DNA from: an uncultured Clostridia bacterium
GTDB taxonomy: Bacteria > Bacillota > Clostridia > Oscillospirales > Acutalibacteraceae
DNA length: 64,000 bases
Assembly (NCBI GenBank): GCA_947593615.1
Contig: CANQDR010000003.1
Coordinates: forward strand, 26,690-90,689
Direction of reading: 5' to 3'
The position numbers and the translations under genes are program-made. Below the pieces are notes generated by a model. That model did not search any database and had not been told where the DNA came from. It saw nothing but the letters and a program-made list of their open reading frames with translations. Position 1 is the stretch's first letter; each line of letters starts with the position of its first letter. Shown here piece after piece: positions 8,569 to 18,200 of this stretch.

Positions 8569-9282
8569 ATGCAACCGAAATATAAGAGAATTTTATTAAA
8601 GCTTTCGGGCGAGTCACTTGCAGGAGATATGAAGCACGGAATTGATTTTGATACAGTTCTTAAAATATGCCGTCCGATAAAAAAATGCGTTGATGCAGGC
8701 GTACAGGTCGGAATTGTTGTAGGCGGAGGTAATTTCTGGAGAGGAAGAAGCTCCGGAGAAATGGACAGAACAAGAGCCGACCATATGGGAATGCTTGCAA
8801 CAACAATCAATGCACTCGGAGTTTGTGATGCATTGGAACAGCTTGGTGTTGTAGTAAGAGTGCAGACAGCAATAGCAATGCATCAGGTAGCAGAGCCTTA
8901 TATCCGCAACAAGGCAATGTGCCATCTCAATAAGGGAAGAGTTGTTGTTTTTGGATGCGGAACAGGAAATCCTTTTTTCAGCACTGACACAGCTGCAGCG
9001 CTCAGAGCGGCTGAAATTGAAGCTGATATTATTATGAAAGCTACAATGGTTGACGGTGTATATGACAGTGATCCTAAATCAAATGCTAATGCTGTTAAAT
9101 ACGATACGGTATCCTACCATGAAGTGCTGAACAAGGACCTTGCCGTAATGGACAGCACCGCAGCTTCATTATGCAAGGATAATAACATACCGATACTTGT
9201 TTTCAGCATAGAAGACCCTGAAAATATATATAAAGCTGTTTGCGGAGATAACATTGGTACTATAGTAAACGGCGAAGATTAA
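8569..9282 (+). CDS. pyrH: UMP kinase
   Basis: A 237-residue cytosolic UMP kinase of the amino-acid-kinase family, converting UMP and ATP to UDP. N-terminal [13 protein letters not shown] is the phosphate-binding loop. [13 protein letters not shown] is the glycine-rich UMP/ATP site, and [20 protein letters not shown] is the highly conserved C-terminal nucleotide loop. Length is normal. It heads the block pyrH-frr-uppS-cdsA-dxr-rseP-ispG-polC; rpsB and tsf, which often precede it, are not upstream here. Confidence 0.97.
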   Translation: MQPKYKRILLKLSGESLAGDMKHGIDFDTVLKICRPIKKCVDAGVQVGIVVGGGNFWRGRSSGEMDRTRADHMGMLATTINALGVCDALEQLGVVVRVQTAIAMHQVAEPYIRNKAMCHLNKGRVVVFGCGTGNPFFSTDTAAALRAAEIEADIIMKATMVDGVYDSDPKSNANAVKYDTVSYHEVLNKDLAVMDSTAASLCKDNNIPILVFSIEDPENIYKAVCGDNIGTIVNGED

Positions 9283-9332
9283 TATGATTAAATCACATAA
9301 TATTTACAATAATCATTTAGGAGGCATGAAAT

Positions 9333-9887
9333 ATGCAGACACAATTAAAAAAAGCTGATGAAACTATGGCAAGAAGAGTTGACCATATGTGTAAGGAATT
9401 CTCTGAAATTAGGGCCGGCAGAGCAAACCCTGCTGTTCTTGATAAAGTAAAAGTAGATTATTACGGAGCACCAACTCCCGTAAATCAGCTTGCAGCAGTT
9501 TCAGTTACGGAAGCGCGTACTTTAACAATACAGCCATGGGATACCTCTGTATTAAGACAGATTGAAAAGGCCATTCAAATATCTGACATCGGCATAAATC
9601 CCCAGAATGACGGCAAAATCATCAGATTGATTTTTCCGCCGCTTACAGAGGACAGACGTAAGGAAATTGTTAAGGATGTTCAGAAAATTGCCGAAGATAC
9701 AAAAGTTCAGGTAAGAAATGCGCGCCGTGATACAATTGAAAAGCTCAAAAGTATGAAAAAGTCAGGCGAGCTTACAGAAGATGATTTAAAACAGGGTGAG
9801 AAAAAGACTCAGGATCTTACAGATAAATACATTAAGAATATAGACAAAATTTCTGCTGACAAACAGAAAGAAATTCTGGAGCTGTAA
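9333..9887 (+). CDS. frr: Ribosome recycling factor
   Basis: A 184-residue ribosome recycling factor. With EF-G it splits post-termination ribosomes. Family signatures are FSEIRAGRANPAVLDKV, the conserved IQPWDTSVLRQIEKAI and the helical second half (DRRKEIVKDVQKIAEDTKVQ). The full length is present, and an AGGAGG ribosome-binding site lies upstream of the ATG. The stop is one base before the uppS ATG, so translation is probably coupled. Confidence 0.97.
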   Translation: MQTQLKKADETMARRVDHMCKEFSEIRAGRANPAVLDKVKVDYYGAPTPVNQLAAVSVTEARTLTIQPWDTSVLRQIEKAIQISDIGINPQNDGKIIRLIFPPLTEDRRKEIVKDVQKIAEDTKVQVRNARRDTIEKLKSMKKSGELTEDDLKQGEKKTQDLTDKYIKNIDKISADKQKEILEL

Positions 9888-9888
9888 T

Positions 9889-10635
9889 ATGGCTTTATTC
9901 GGTAAGAGCAAAAATAATTCTGTTGATGTACCGCCTTTAGTTTTGCCTGTTCATATAGGAATAATAATGGACGGCAACGGCCGTTGGGCAAAAAAAAGAG
10001 GACTTCCCAGAAAAGCGGGACATTCTGCAGGAGCCAAGACTTTTCGTAAAATAACGCGTTACTGTTCCGACATAGGTATAAAATATCTGACGGTATATGC
10101 TTTTTCAACTGAAAACTGGAAGCGCCCGCAGGATGAAGTTAATTCACTAATGAATTTGTTTAAGTCATATCTTGAGGAAGCGCTTTCCGATTTCAAGGAC
10201 GACAGCATAGTTGTCAGGTTTATCGGCGATAAATCCCATTTCAGCGAAGATTTAAGAAATCTTATGATTGAGAATGAAGAAAGCTCAAAAGACCGTGACG
10301 GAATGGTGCTTAATATTGCCATGAATTACGGAAGCCGCGACGAGATCGTCCGTGCGGTAAAGAACATAAGTGCGGATGTAAAAAACGGCATACTTTCTGA
10401 AGATGACATCAACGAACAGCTTGTATCGGATTATCTCTATACGGCAGGTCAGCCTGACCCCGACCTTATTATCCGACCGAGCGGTGAATATAGAATTTCT
10501 AATTTTTTGTTATGGCAGTCTGCCTATACGGAATTCGTAATAATGAATAAGCTCTGGCCTGATTTTGAAAAATCCGACCTTGATGAGGCATTAAATATAT
10601 ACTCAGGCAGAAACAGACGTTACGGCGGAGTATAA
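9889..10635 (+). CDS. uppS: Isoprenyl (undecaprenyl) diphosphate synthase
   Basis: A 248-residue cis-prenyltransferase that makes undecaprenyl diphosphate, the lipid carrier for peptidoglycan, from farnesyl and isopentenyl diphosphates. Motifs in order are HIGIIMDGNGRWAKKRG with the catalytic Asp, GHSAGAKTFRKITRYC, VYAFSTENWKRP, and IIRPSGEYRISNFLLWQSAY near the C-terminus, with the Arg residues that bind IPP. It follows frr by one base and precedes cdsA, an arrangement shared by most Firmicutes. Confidence 0.96.
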   Translation: MALFGKSKNNSVDVPPLVLPVHIGIIMDGNGRWAKKRGLPRKAGHSAGAKTFRKITRYCSDIGIKYLTVYAFSTENWKRPQDEVNSLMNLFKSYLEEALSDFKDDSIVVRFIGDKSHFSEDLRNLMIENEESSKDRDGMVLNIAMNYGSRDEIVRAVKNISADVKNGILSEDDINEQLVSDYLYTAGQPDPDLIIRPSGEYRISNFLLWQSAYTEFVIMNKLWPDFEKSDLDEALNIYSGRNRRYGGV

Positions 10636-10651
10636 CAGAGAGTTGATAAGG

Positions 10652-11482
10652 ATGAAATCATTAAAACCAAGACTGCTGACGGCAGTTGTGGGTATATCAA
10701 TATTATTACTAATACTGTTTGTGGGAGAGAGATGGCACCCGATAATCGGCATACTTGTGGGAGTCGCGTCAGCTTTTATGACGGGAGAATATCTTAACGC
10801 AAAAGGCTTGCTTAAAGTATTTGCGCTTTCTTTGCCTTGTTTGGCATTTTCATTTGCACTCTCATTATTAATTTCAACATCATATATATTTCTGCTTTTA
10901 ACTGCGTTTATGATAGTTGTATTTGCTGTAATGATTTTAAATCACAGCAAAATTTCCTATACTGACATCGCTTATGCCGTTTGCGGTACTTTGCTTGTGT
11001 CGTTTGGTATGAGTTCTCTTACTGCAATATGCAACACAGGCATAGGGATAACATTCTTTTTTGTTACTGCTTTTTCTTTGCCGTGGATGGCTGACGCAGG
11101 CGGATTTTTCATCGGCGCGTCAATGGGCAGACATAAGCTGTGTCCACAGATAAGTCCCAAAAAAACGGTTGAGGGCGCAATAGGCGGAATTTTCTTTTGC
11201 ATATTAACCGCCTTGTTTATCGGCGTGATTTTTCAGTTCCTTATTATGCCCGATGTTAAAATTAATTTCTGGTCGCTCGTACTTTTGGGAGTTTTAGACG
11301 CCGTCGTTTCAATACTCGGCGACCTGAGTTTTTCACTAATAAAACGAAGTTTAAAGATAAAGGACTACGGCTCAATTTTTCCGGGACACGGGGGTATGCT
11401 CGACAGATTTGACAGTATAATATTCACCGTACCAATGATTATAGTCGTTAATCAGTTTTTGCCCTTTATTACTGTGGTGTAA
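10652..11482 (+). CDS. cdsA: Phosphatidate cytidylyltransferase
   Basis: An integral membrane enzyme making CDP-diacylglycerol from CTP and phosphatidate. It has several hydrophobic segments and the C-terminal signature (SIFPGHGGMLDRFDS, then IIFTVP) with the metal-binding Asp, plus ADAGGFFIGASMGRHK and SPKKTVEGAIGG in the preceding loops. The frame is also open from a TTG at 10643. The ATG at 10652 is preferred for its codon, with AGAGAG upstream, but three extra residues cannot be ruled out. dxr begins four bases after its stop. Confidence 0.94.
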   Translation: MKSLKPRLLTAVVGISILLLILFVGERWHPIIGILVGVASAFMTGEYLNAKGLLKVFALSLPCLAFSFALSLLISTSYIFLLLTAFMIVVFAVMILNHSKISYTDIAYAVCGTLLVSFGMSSLTAICNTGIGITFFFVTAFSLPWMADAGGFFIGASMGRHKLCPQISPKKTVEGAIGGIFFCILTALFIGVIFQFLIMPDVKINFWSLVLLGVLDAVVSILGDLSFSLIKRSLKIKDYGSIFPGHGGMLDRFDSIIFTVPMIIVVNQFLPFITVV

Positions 11483-11485
11483 ATA

Positions 11486-12634
11486 ATGATAAAAAATATT
11501 TCTGTTTTAGGTTCTACAGGTTCTATAGGAACACAGACTCTTGATGTCGCAGATAATCTCGGAATAAATGTGTGTGCTCTTACGGCGTCAACCAATATAT
11601 ATTTGCTTGAACAGCAGGTTAGAAAATACAAACCTGAGCTTGCAGTGGTCTTTAATGAAGAAAAGGCTGAAATCTTCCGCGACAATATAAAAGATACCGA
11701 CACAAAAGTTCTTTGCGGAATGGACGGCTTAATTGCCGCTTCCGTAATTGACAGTGCTGAGCTTGTACTCAATTCGGTTGTCGGAATGGTTGGGTTAAAG
11801 CCCACAATAGCCGCCGCAAATGCTAAAAAGAACATTGCACTCGCAAACAAGGAAACACTTGTAGCAGGCGGAAGGCTTGTTATGGACGCAGTCAAAGAGA
11901 ATAATGTAAAGCTTTTGCCTGTTGACAGCGAGCATTCTGCAATTTTTCAGTGTTTGCAGGGAATTCCCAATAAAAAAATGCTTAAAAAGCTTATTTTAAC
12001 GGCTTCTGGGGGACCTTTTTTCGGTAAGACCAAAGACGAGCTTAAAGATGTTACAATAAAACAGGCTCTCAATCATCCAAATTGGAGCATGGGAGCAAAA
12101 ATTACGGTCGATTCTGCGTCAATGATGAACAAAGGACTTGAAATTATTGAGGCAAAATGGCTTTTTGATATGCCGTCTGAAAACATTGATGTTGTGGTTC
12201 ACCGTGAAAGCATAATCCACTCAATGATTGAGTATAACGATAACTCTGTAATTGCACAGCTTGGACTTCCCGATATGAGAATACCTATTCAGTATGCAAT
12301 TACATATCCCGACAGATATGAATCGCCTGTTGGTGAGCTTAATTTGTCACAAATAGGCAAACTGACATTTTTTGAGCCGGACTATAATACATTTAAATGT
12401 CTGAGTGCCTGCAAAAAGGCTTTGTCAATGGGAGGCGTGGCTACAGCGGTTGCAAACGGAGCAAACGAAGAAGCAAATATGCTGTTTAGAAACGGCAAAA
12501 TATCATTTCTTGATATTGGCGAGCTTGTTACAGGTGCTGTTGACAGCCTTGAAAATTATGAACCTATAACCGTAGAGGACGTATTCAATGCCGACTTTTG
12601 GGCACGGCAGTATGTAAAAGACAGGGTAAATTAG
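11486..12634 (+). CDS. dxr: 1-deoxy-D-xylulose 5-phosphate reductoisomerase
   Basis: A 382-residue second enzyme of the MEP isoprenoid pathway, converting DXP with NADPH to methylerythritol phosphate. N-terminal VLGSTGSIGTQTLDV is the NADPH loop. ALANKETLVAGG, LPVDSEHSAIFQCLQG (metal ligands Asp and Glu) and ASGGPFFGKT are catalytic segments. NHPNWSMGAKITVDSASMMN carries the substrate-binding Ser/Asn residues. Length is typical. With ispG downstream, the block contains two MEP pathway steps next to uppS, which uses the product. Confidence 0.97.
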   Translation: MIKNISVLGSTGSIGTQTLDVADNLGINVCALTASTNIYLLEQQVRKYKPELAVVFNEEKAEIFRDNIKDTDTKVLCGMDGLIAASVIDSAELVLNSVVGMVGLKPTIAAANAKKNIALANKETLVAGGRLVMDAVKENNVKLLPVDSEHSAIFQCLQGIPNKKMLKKLILTASGGPFFGKTKDELKDVTIKQALNHPNWSMGAKITVDSASMMNKGLEIIEAKWLFDMPSENIDVVVHRESIIHSMIEYNDNSVIAQLGLPDMRIPIQYAITYPDRYESPVGELNLSQIGKLTFFEPDYNTFKCLSACKKALSMGGVATAVANGANEEANMLFRNGKISFLDIGELVTGAVDSLENYEPITVEDVFNADFWARQYVKDRVN

Positions 12635-12707
12635 TCAAAACACATAACTATTATTTTTCATATTGCGGTATATTGCGGTAATTTTATTTGGAGTTGAATT
12701 TTTTTAA

Positions 12708-14087
12708 ATGCAGATTTTAATAACAATAGCTTTGATAATAATAGGAGTATTATTTTTTGAGCTTATAATTTTTTCGCATGAGTTCGGACATTTTATAACC
12801 GCAAAGCTTTCGGGAGTAAAGGTCAACGAGTTTGCGCTCGGAATGGGACCCAGACTTTTCGGATTTAAAAAAGGAGAAACGGAATATTCTTTCAGACTTT
12901 TTCCAATAGGCGGTTACTGCGCCATGGAGGGAGAAGACGAGGACAGCAAAGAACCGAGAGCGTTTAATAACGCAAAAATATGGAAAAGAATGATTATAAT
13001 AATCGCCGGTGCGGTTATGAACATTCTTTTAGGTTTTATTCTTATGTTTGCCTATACAGTACAGGCTGACAGCTATTCTTCCACTACTGTCAGTCAGTTC
13101 CCGCCTAATTCATATATTGCAAATTGCGGAGTTCAGGCAGGAGATACTATAGTGGATATAAACGGATATTCGATTTGGAATTTTCGCGATTTGCAGTTTG
13201 GCATTGCAACCTTAAACTGCAAAAATGTTGACGGAAAATCTCTTGAAATTTTTAAACAGGACTGCACGAATGCCGCGTGCAGAGTTTATTCGGAACTCGC
13301 GTCGAAAAATGAGCTTAGTGAAAATCAAATTAATGATTTATATAATATTCTCTCTGACGGCTGTTCAAAAATCAATGTAACATCGAACAAGACCGATGCC
13401 AAGGAATTGCTTGATAATGCTTGTACTGAAATGTATGGTTTATTGAATATTTCAAAATTCGATTTGCCTGTAATTGATGAAAAAAACACTCGTCTGCGTT
13501 ATACTGCGGATGTAACAGTTATACGAAACGGCGAGGAGATTAAGATCAAAGATGTTTTATTCCCGACTTATTATGCAAGTGAAGAAGATGAAAAAGAGGG
13601 TAAAACCTCAACTGCATTTGATTTCTATGTTGACGGAATTGAAAAAAATGCAGGAACAGTTTTAAGCCAGACATTTTCAAACACCTGTTCAATGGCGAAA
13701 ACCGTGTGGACATCGCTTGTGTGGCTTGTACAGGGAAGATTCTCATTTACTGACCTTTCAGGACCTGTCGGAATTGCGTCTGCGGTAACACAGGTAGCTT
13801 CACAGGGATTGGAGTCGGGTTTCGGTGACGCGGTAAACAATATACTTTTTGTTATGATTTTAATTACCGTAAATCTCGGAATAGTAAATATGCTTCCGTT
13901 CCCGGCGCTTGACGGCGGCAGATTTGTATTTTTGTTGATTGAAGGAATATTCAGAAAGCCGATACCGCGAAAAGCAGAGCAAATAGTAAATGCAGCGGGA
14001 TTGGCGTTGCTGATGATATTTATGTTAGTGATTTCTTTAAAAGATGTATGGCAGCTGATAACTAACAGTATGCCCGGTATGAGTTAA
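12708..14087 (+). CDS. rseP: RIP zinc metalloprotease RseP/RasP
   Basis: A 459-residue site-2 protease in the cytoplasmic membrane that cleaves transmembrane substrates such as anti-sigma factors and signal-peptide remnants. The HExxH site is SHEFGHFITAK (His24, Glu25, His28). The third ligand lies in NMLPFPALDGGRF. A PDZ domain starts near residue 135 (CGVQAGDTIVDINGYSI). The PDZ region holds a long insertion (about 165-275) with several Cys residues, which makes the protein larger than many relatives. Signalling targets are not visible here; the position between dxr and ispG is conserved in Firmicutes. Confidence 0.95.
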   Translation: MQILITIALIIIGVLFFELIIFSHEFGHFITAKLSGVKVNEFALGMGPRLFGFKKGETEYSFRLFPIGGYCAMEGEDEDSKEPRAFNNAKIWKRMIIIIAGAVMNILLGFILMFAYTVQADSYSSTTVSQFPPNSYIANCGVQAGDTIVDINGYSIWNFRDLQFGIATLNCKNVDGKSLEIFKQDCTNAACRVYSELASKNELSENQINDLYNILSDGCSKINVTSNKTDAKELLDNACTEMYGLLNISKFDLPVIDEKNTRLRYTADVTVIRNGEEIKIKDVLFPTYYASEEDEKEGKTSTAFDFYVDGIEKNAGTVLSQTFSNTCSMAKTVWTSLVWLVQGRFSFTDLSGPVGIASAVTQVASQGLESGFGDAVNNILFVMILITVNLGIVNMLPFPALDGGRFVFLLIEGIFRKPIPRKAEQIVNAAGLALLMIFMLVISLKDVWQLITNSMPGMS

Positions 14088-14098
14088 TCGGAGGAAAA

Positions 14099-15142
14099 AT
14101 GGGAAGTAAAATTCAGGTTAAGGCAGGAAATATAAAAATAGGCGGCGGAGCAAAGGTATCCGTTCAGTCAATGCTGAATATTCCGTCAACCGATATTGAG
14201 GGGTCGGTAAAACAGGCTGTTGAGCTTGAAAAAGCAGGGTGTATGATTATCCGTGCGGCAATTCCAAATATGGATGCAGTCAAACTTATTCCCGCTTTAA
14301 AAGAGGCGGTCAATACTCCCATTGTCGCAGACATTCATTTTGATTATAAACTCGCACTTGAGGCATGTGCTGCAGGAGTTGATAAAATACGAATAAATCC
14401 CGGGAATATCGGCTCTGACGACAGAGTAAAGGCAGTTGCAAATGCCTGTAAATTAAGAAATATCCCAATAAGGATCGGAGTTAATTCGGGTTCGCTTGAA
14501 AGGGATATTCTTGCAAAATACGGTCATCCAACACCTCAGGCTCTCTGTGACAGCGCACTATACCATGCGTCACTGCTTGAAAAATTTGATTTTAACGATA
14601 TTGTACTTTCTATGAAAAGTTCCACAGTATCAACAATGATCAAGGCTTATGAGCTTGCCTCTCAGCAATGTGATTATCCGCTTCATCTCGGAGTTACAGA
14701 GGCAGGAACAGAGCGAATGGGCATAATTAAATCATCAGCAGGCATAGGCTCGCTTTTACTGCACGGCATAGGCGATACAATCAGAGTTTCCCTGACTGCC
14801 GACCCCGTTAAAGAGGTTTACGCCGCATATGATATACTCAAAGCACTTGATATTGAACAAAACGGAGTGCAGTTTGTTTCCTGTCCCACCTGCGGCAGGA
14901 CGAGAATTGATCTTGTGAAAATTGCAGATGAAGTTGAAAACAGACTGAGAAATTGCAAAAAGAATATTAAAGTAGCAGTCATGGGCTGTGCTGTAAACGG
15001 CCCCGGAGAAGCCCGAGAAGCTGACATCGGCATTGCAGGCGGAGACGGATGCGGTCTGGTGTTCAAAAAGGGCGAAATTCTCTATAAAGTTCCTGAAGAT
15101 AAGCTCGTTGACGCTCTTTTGGAAGAAGTAGAAAAATTATAA
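14099..15142 (+). CDS. ispG: 4-hydroxy-3-methylbut-2-enyl-diphosphate synthase
   Basis: A 347-residue iron-sulfur enzyme of the MEP pathway (GcpE), reducing MEcPP to HMBPP. A TIM-barrel first half (KVSVQSMLNIPSTD, then VADIHFDYKLAL and RINPGNIGSDDRV) is followed by the [4Fe-4S] domain with FVSCPTCGRTRIDL and VMGCAVNGPGEAREADIGIA. This is the short bacterial form without the plant-type insert. GGAGG precedes the ATG. It lies 11 bp after rseP, in the same operon. Confidence 0.97.
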   Translation: MGSKIQVKAGNIKIGGGAKVSVQSMLNIPSTDIEGSVKQAVELEKAGCMIIRAAIPNMDAVKLIPALKEAVNTPIVADIHFDYKLALEACAAGVDKIRINPGNIGSDDRVKAVANACKLRNIPIRIGVNSGSLERDILAKYGHPTPQALCDSALYHASLLEKFDFNDIVLSMKSSTVSTMIKAYELASQQCDYPLHLGVTEAGTERMGIIKSSAGIGSLLLHGIGDTIRVSLTADPVKEVYAAYDILKALDIEQNGVQFVSCPTCGRTRIDLVKIADEVENRLRNCKKNIKVAVMGCAVNGPGEAREADIGIAGGDGCGLVFKKGEILYKVPEDKLVDALLEEVEKL

Positions 15143-15211
15143 TTTATACTAAACAATCCATACAGTATCATCGTTGCATATTTAATAATGTTTAGTATCA
15201 GAAGGTAATAT

Positions 15212-18200
15212 ATGAAGAAATTAGGCGAGGTTTTTAATTCTTTGTTTGGAATCACAGATTTTGCAGATGAGGTTTCAGACGGAGAAATAACAAAACTTAA
15301 TATCGGCAAAGAAGCCCGTTCGGTTACCATTTGTGTAAATTTCGACGGGCTTGTTGAGCGTAATGCGCTTTTTGATGCTGAAAAGAAAATATCAGATGCA
15401 CTAAAGGCATCGTCGGTGCTTATAATGCCGCATTTCCCTAAAGAGATGTTTTCCGCTGATTATTTTCCGCAGCTTTATCTTGCGATAAAGCGTGATATTC
15501 CGAGCATTAACGGCACTCTGAACAATGCCGAAGCATCTTTTGACGGAAAAGACATTACAATTAATCTCATAAACGGGGGCAAAGGACTGCTTGACGCAAA
15601 GGGATTTGATAAAGCGCTCACAAAGATTATTGCTCAGGAGTTTGGCATTAATGCGGGGGTAAAATATACAGGTACTTTTGAAGCAGAAGCTGATAGCATC
15701 GAGTACATAGAAACCATCAAAAGTGCAGAAAAACAAATACAGAGAGAACAGCTTGAAAAAGCCGCTGAGTTCTATAAAGAGGACGAAGAGAATGTTAAAA
15801 ATATTAAAGAAAAACATGAGGAAAATACTGCCGTAGAAATAGAGATCAGAGAGGGAAAATTTGCGACGCCTCAGATAATTGAGTCCTCAATTCGTCCTCT
15901 ATATGGACGTTCAATACGCGGAAAAATGATCTCAATCAGCTCGATTGCAGAAGATTCGGGAAGAGTTGTTGTTTGGGGCGAGGTTTTTGACCTTGAAAAA
16001 AGAATTACAAAATCAGGCGACAAAAATATTTTCACCATTGACATCACCGATTACACAGGCTCTACAACTGTAAAGGTCTTTAACACGATCAAAGACTCTG
16101 CGGCTGTTGACTTGGTAAAAAAAGGCGATACTATCGTCGTTATGGGTGATGTTGAGTATGATAAATATGCAGGCGAGCTTGTAGTTAATGCAAGGTCAAT
16201 AGGAACTGCGCAAAAGGTTAAAGTAGTCGATAATGCTGAAAAGAAACGTGTAGAGCTTCATCTTCATACAAATATGTCTCAGATGGACGCTGTTACGTCG
16301 GCAGGAGATCTTGTAAACAGAGCATATAAGTGGGGACATAAAGCAATCGCAATAACCGACCACGGCGTTGCACAGGCTTTCCCTGACGCGATGAAAGCCG
16401 CCGAAAAGATAAATAAAGACGAAGAAAAAATAAAAGTAATTTACGGTATGGAAGCATATTTTATGGATGACCTTGTTGAATCTGTAAGAGGTGCCGCCGA
16501 TACCCCGTTTGACGGAACTTTTATTTGTTTTGACATAGAAACTACCGGTCTTTCTGCCGCCCGTGACAAAATAACCGAAATAGGTGCGGTAAAGGTTGTA
16601 AACGGCGAGATAACCGAAACATTTTCAACTTTTGCAAATCCCGAAATGCCTATTCCCAAAAAGATCACAGATCTTACGGGAATTACCGATGAAATGGTTA
16701 AGAATGCGCCTTCTCAGAGCGAGGCGGTATCAGCGTTTCTTGAGTTTGCAGGCGATAACGTGCTTGTTGCTCACAACGCCCCGTTTGATACCTCGTTTAT
16801 TCGCAAGGCATGCGAAAATATGGGCAGAGAATACACCTATACCTCAATCGATACGGTTGCCATATCACGCGCGATTCTCAGTGATATAAAAAACTGCAAG
16901 CTTGACACAGTGGCAAAATATCTCAGACTCGGCGATTTTAATCATCACAGGGCAAGTGATGACGCTGAAATTCTTGCACGCATTTTCATATGTCTTTGTT
17001 CACGTCTTAAAGAAGACTATTCAATTACAAAGACAAGCGATATTAATACAAAAATTGCAGGCGGAGATTTTAAAAAACTGCCTACATATCATATGATAAT
17101 TCTTGTCAAAAACAAGACGGGGCTGAAAAATCTTTACAGACTTATTTCATACAGTCATCTTGATTATTTTTATAAAAAGCCTCGTATTCCAAAAAGTGAG
17201 CTTGTAAAATACAGAGAAGGACTTATAATAGGCTCTGCTTGCTGCGCAGGACAGCTTTATGAAAGTATTCTTGCAGGCAAACCGTACGCAGAGCTCAAGC
17301 AGATTGCGTCATTTTATGATTATCTTGAAATTCAGCCTACGGGTAATAACGCTTTTTTAATCAGAGACGGCAAATTTGACACAGAAGATGAGCTTCACGA
17401 AATTGACAGAACCATTATAAAACTTGCAAAAGAGCTTGGAAAACCTGTTTGTGCCACCTGCGACGTTCATTTTATGGATCCGACCGACGCTGATTTCAGA
17501 AAGATTCTTATGGCAGGACAGGGTTATAAAGATGCAGAAGACCAGGCGCCTTTATACTTTCGCACTACAGCCGAGATGCTAAAAGAGTTTGAGTGGCTCG
17601 GCAAGGATAAGGCATATGAGGTTGTCGTAGAAAATACAAATAAAATTGCAGATATGTGCGAAAGCATACGACCTATTCCAAAGGGAACTTTTCCTCCTAA
17701 CATTGAGGGAGCACAGGAACAGCTCATTGATATTACATGGAAAAGGGCAAAGGAGAAATACGGCGACCCTCTGCCTAACATTGTAAAGGAGCGTCTTGAC
17801 AAAGAACTGAACTCAATAACTACCTACGGATTTTCAGTGCTTTATATGACTGCACAGAAGCTTGTAGCCGACAGTGAGGCTCACGGATACCTCGTAGGTT
17901 CTCGAGGTTCTGTAGGTTCGTCATTTGTAGCCACGATGTCAGGAATTTCCGAAGTAAACCCGCTTTGTCCACACTATATTTGTCCAAAATGCAAGCACAG
18001 TGAGTTTATAACCGACGGAAGCGTCGGTTCAGGTTTCGATTTGCCCCCTAAAGATTGTCCAGAATGCGGAACGCCTATGGACAGGGATGGACATGAAATT
18101 CCGTTTGAAACATTCTTGGGATTCAAGGGGGATAAAGTACCTGATATTGACCTTAACTTCAGCGGCGAATACCAGTCGAAGTCGCACCGATACACCGAGG

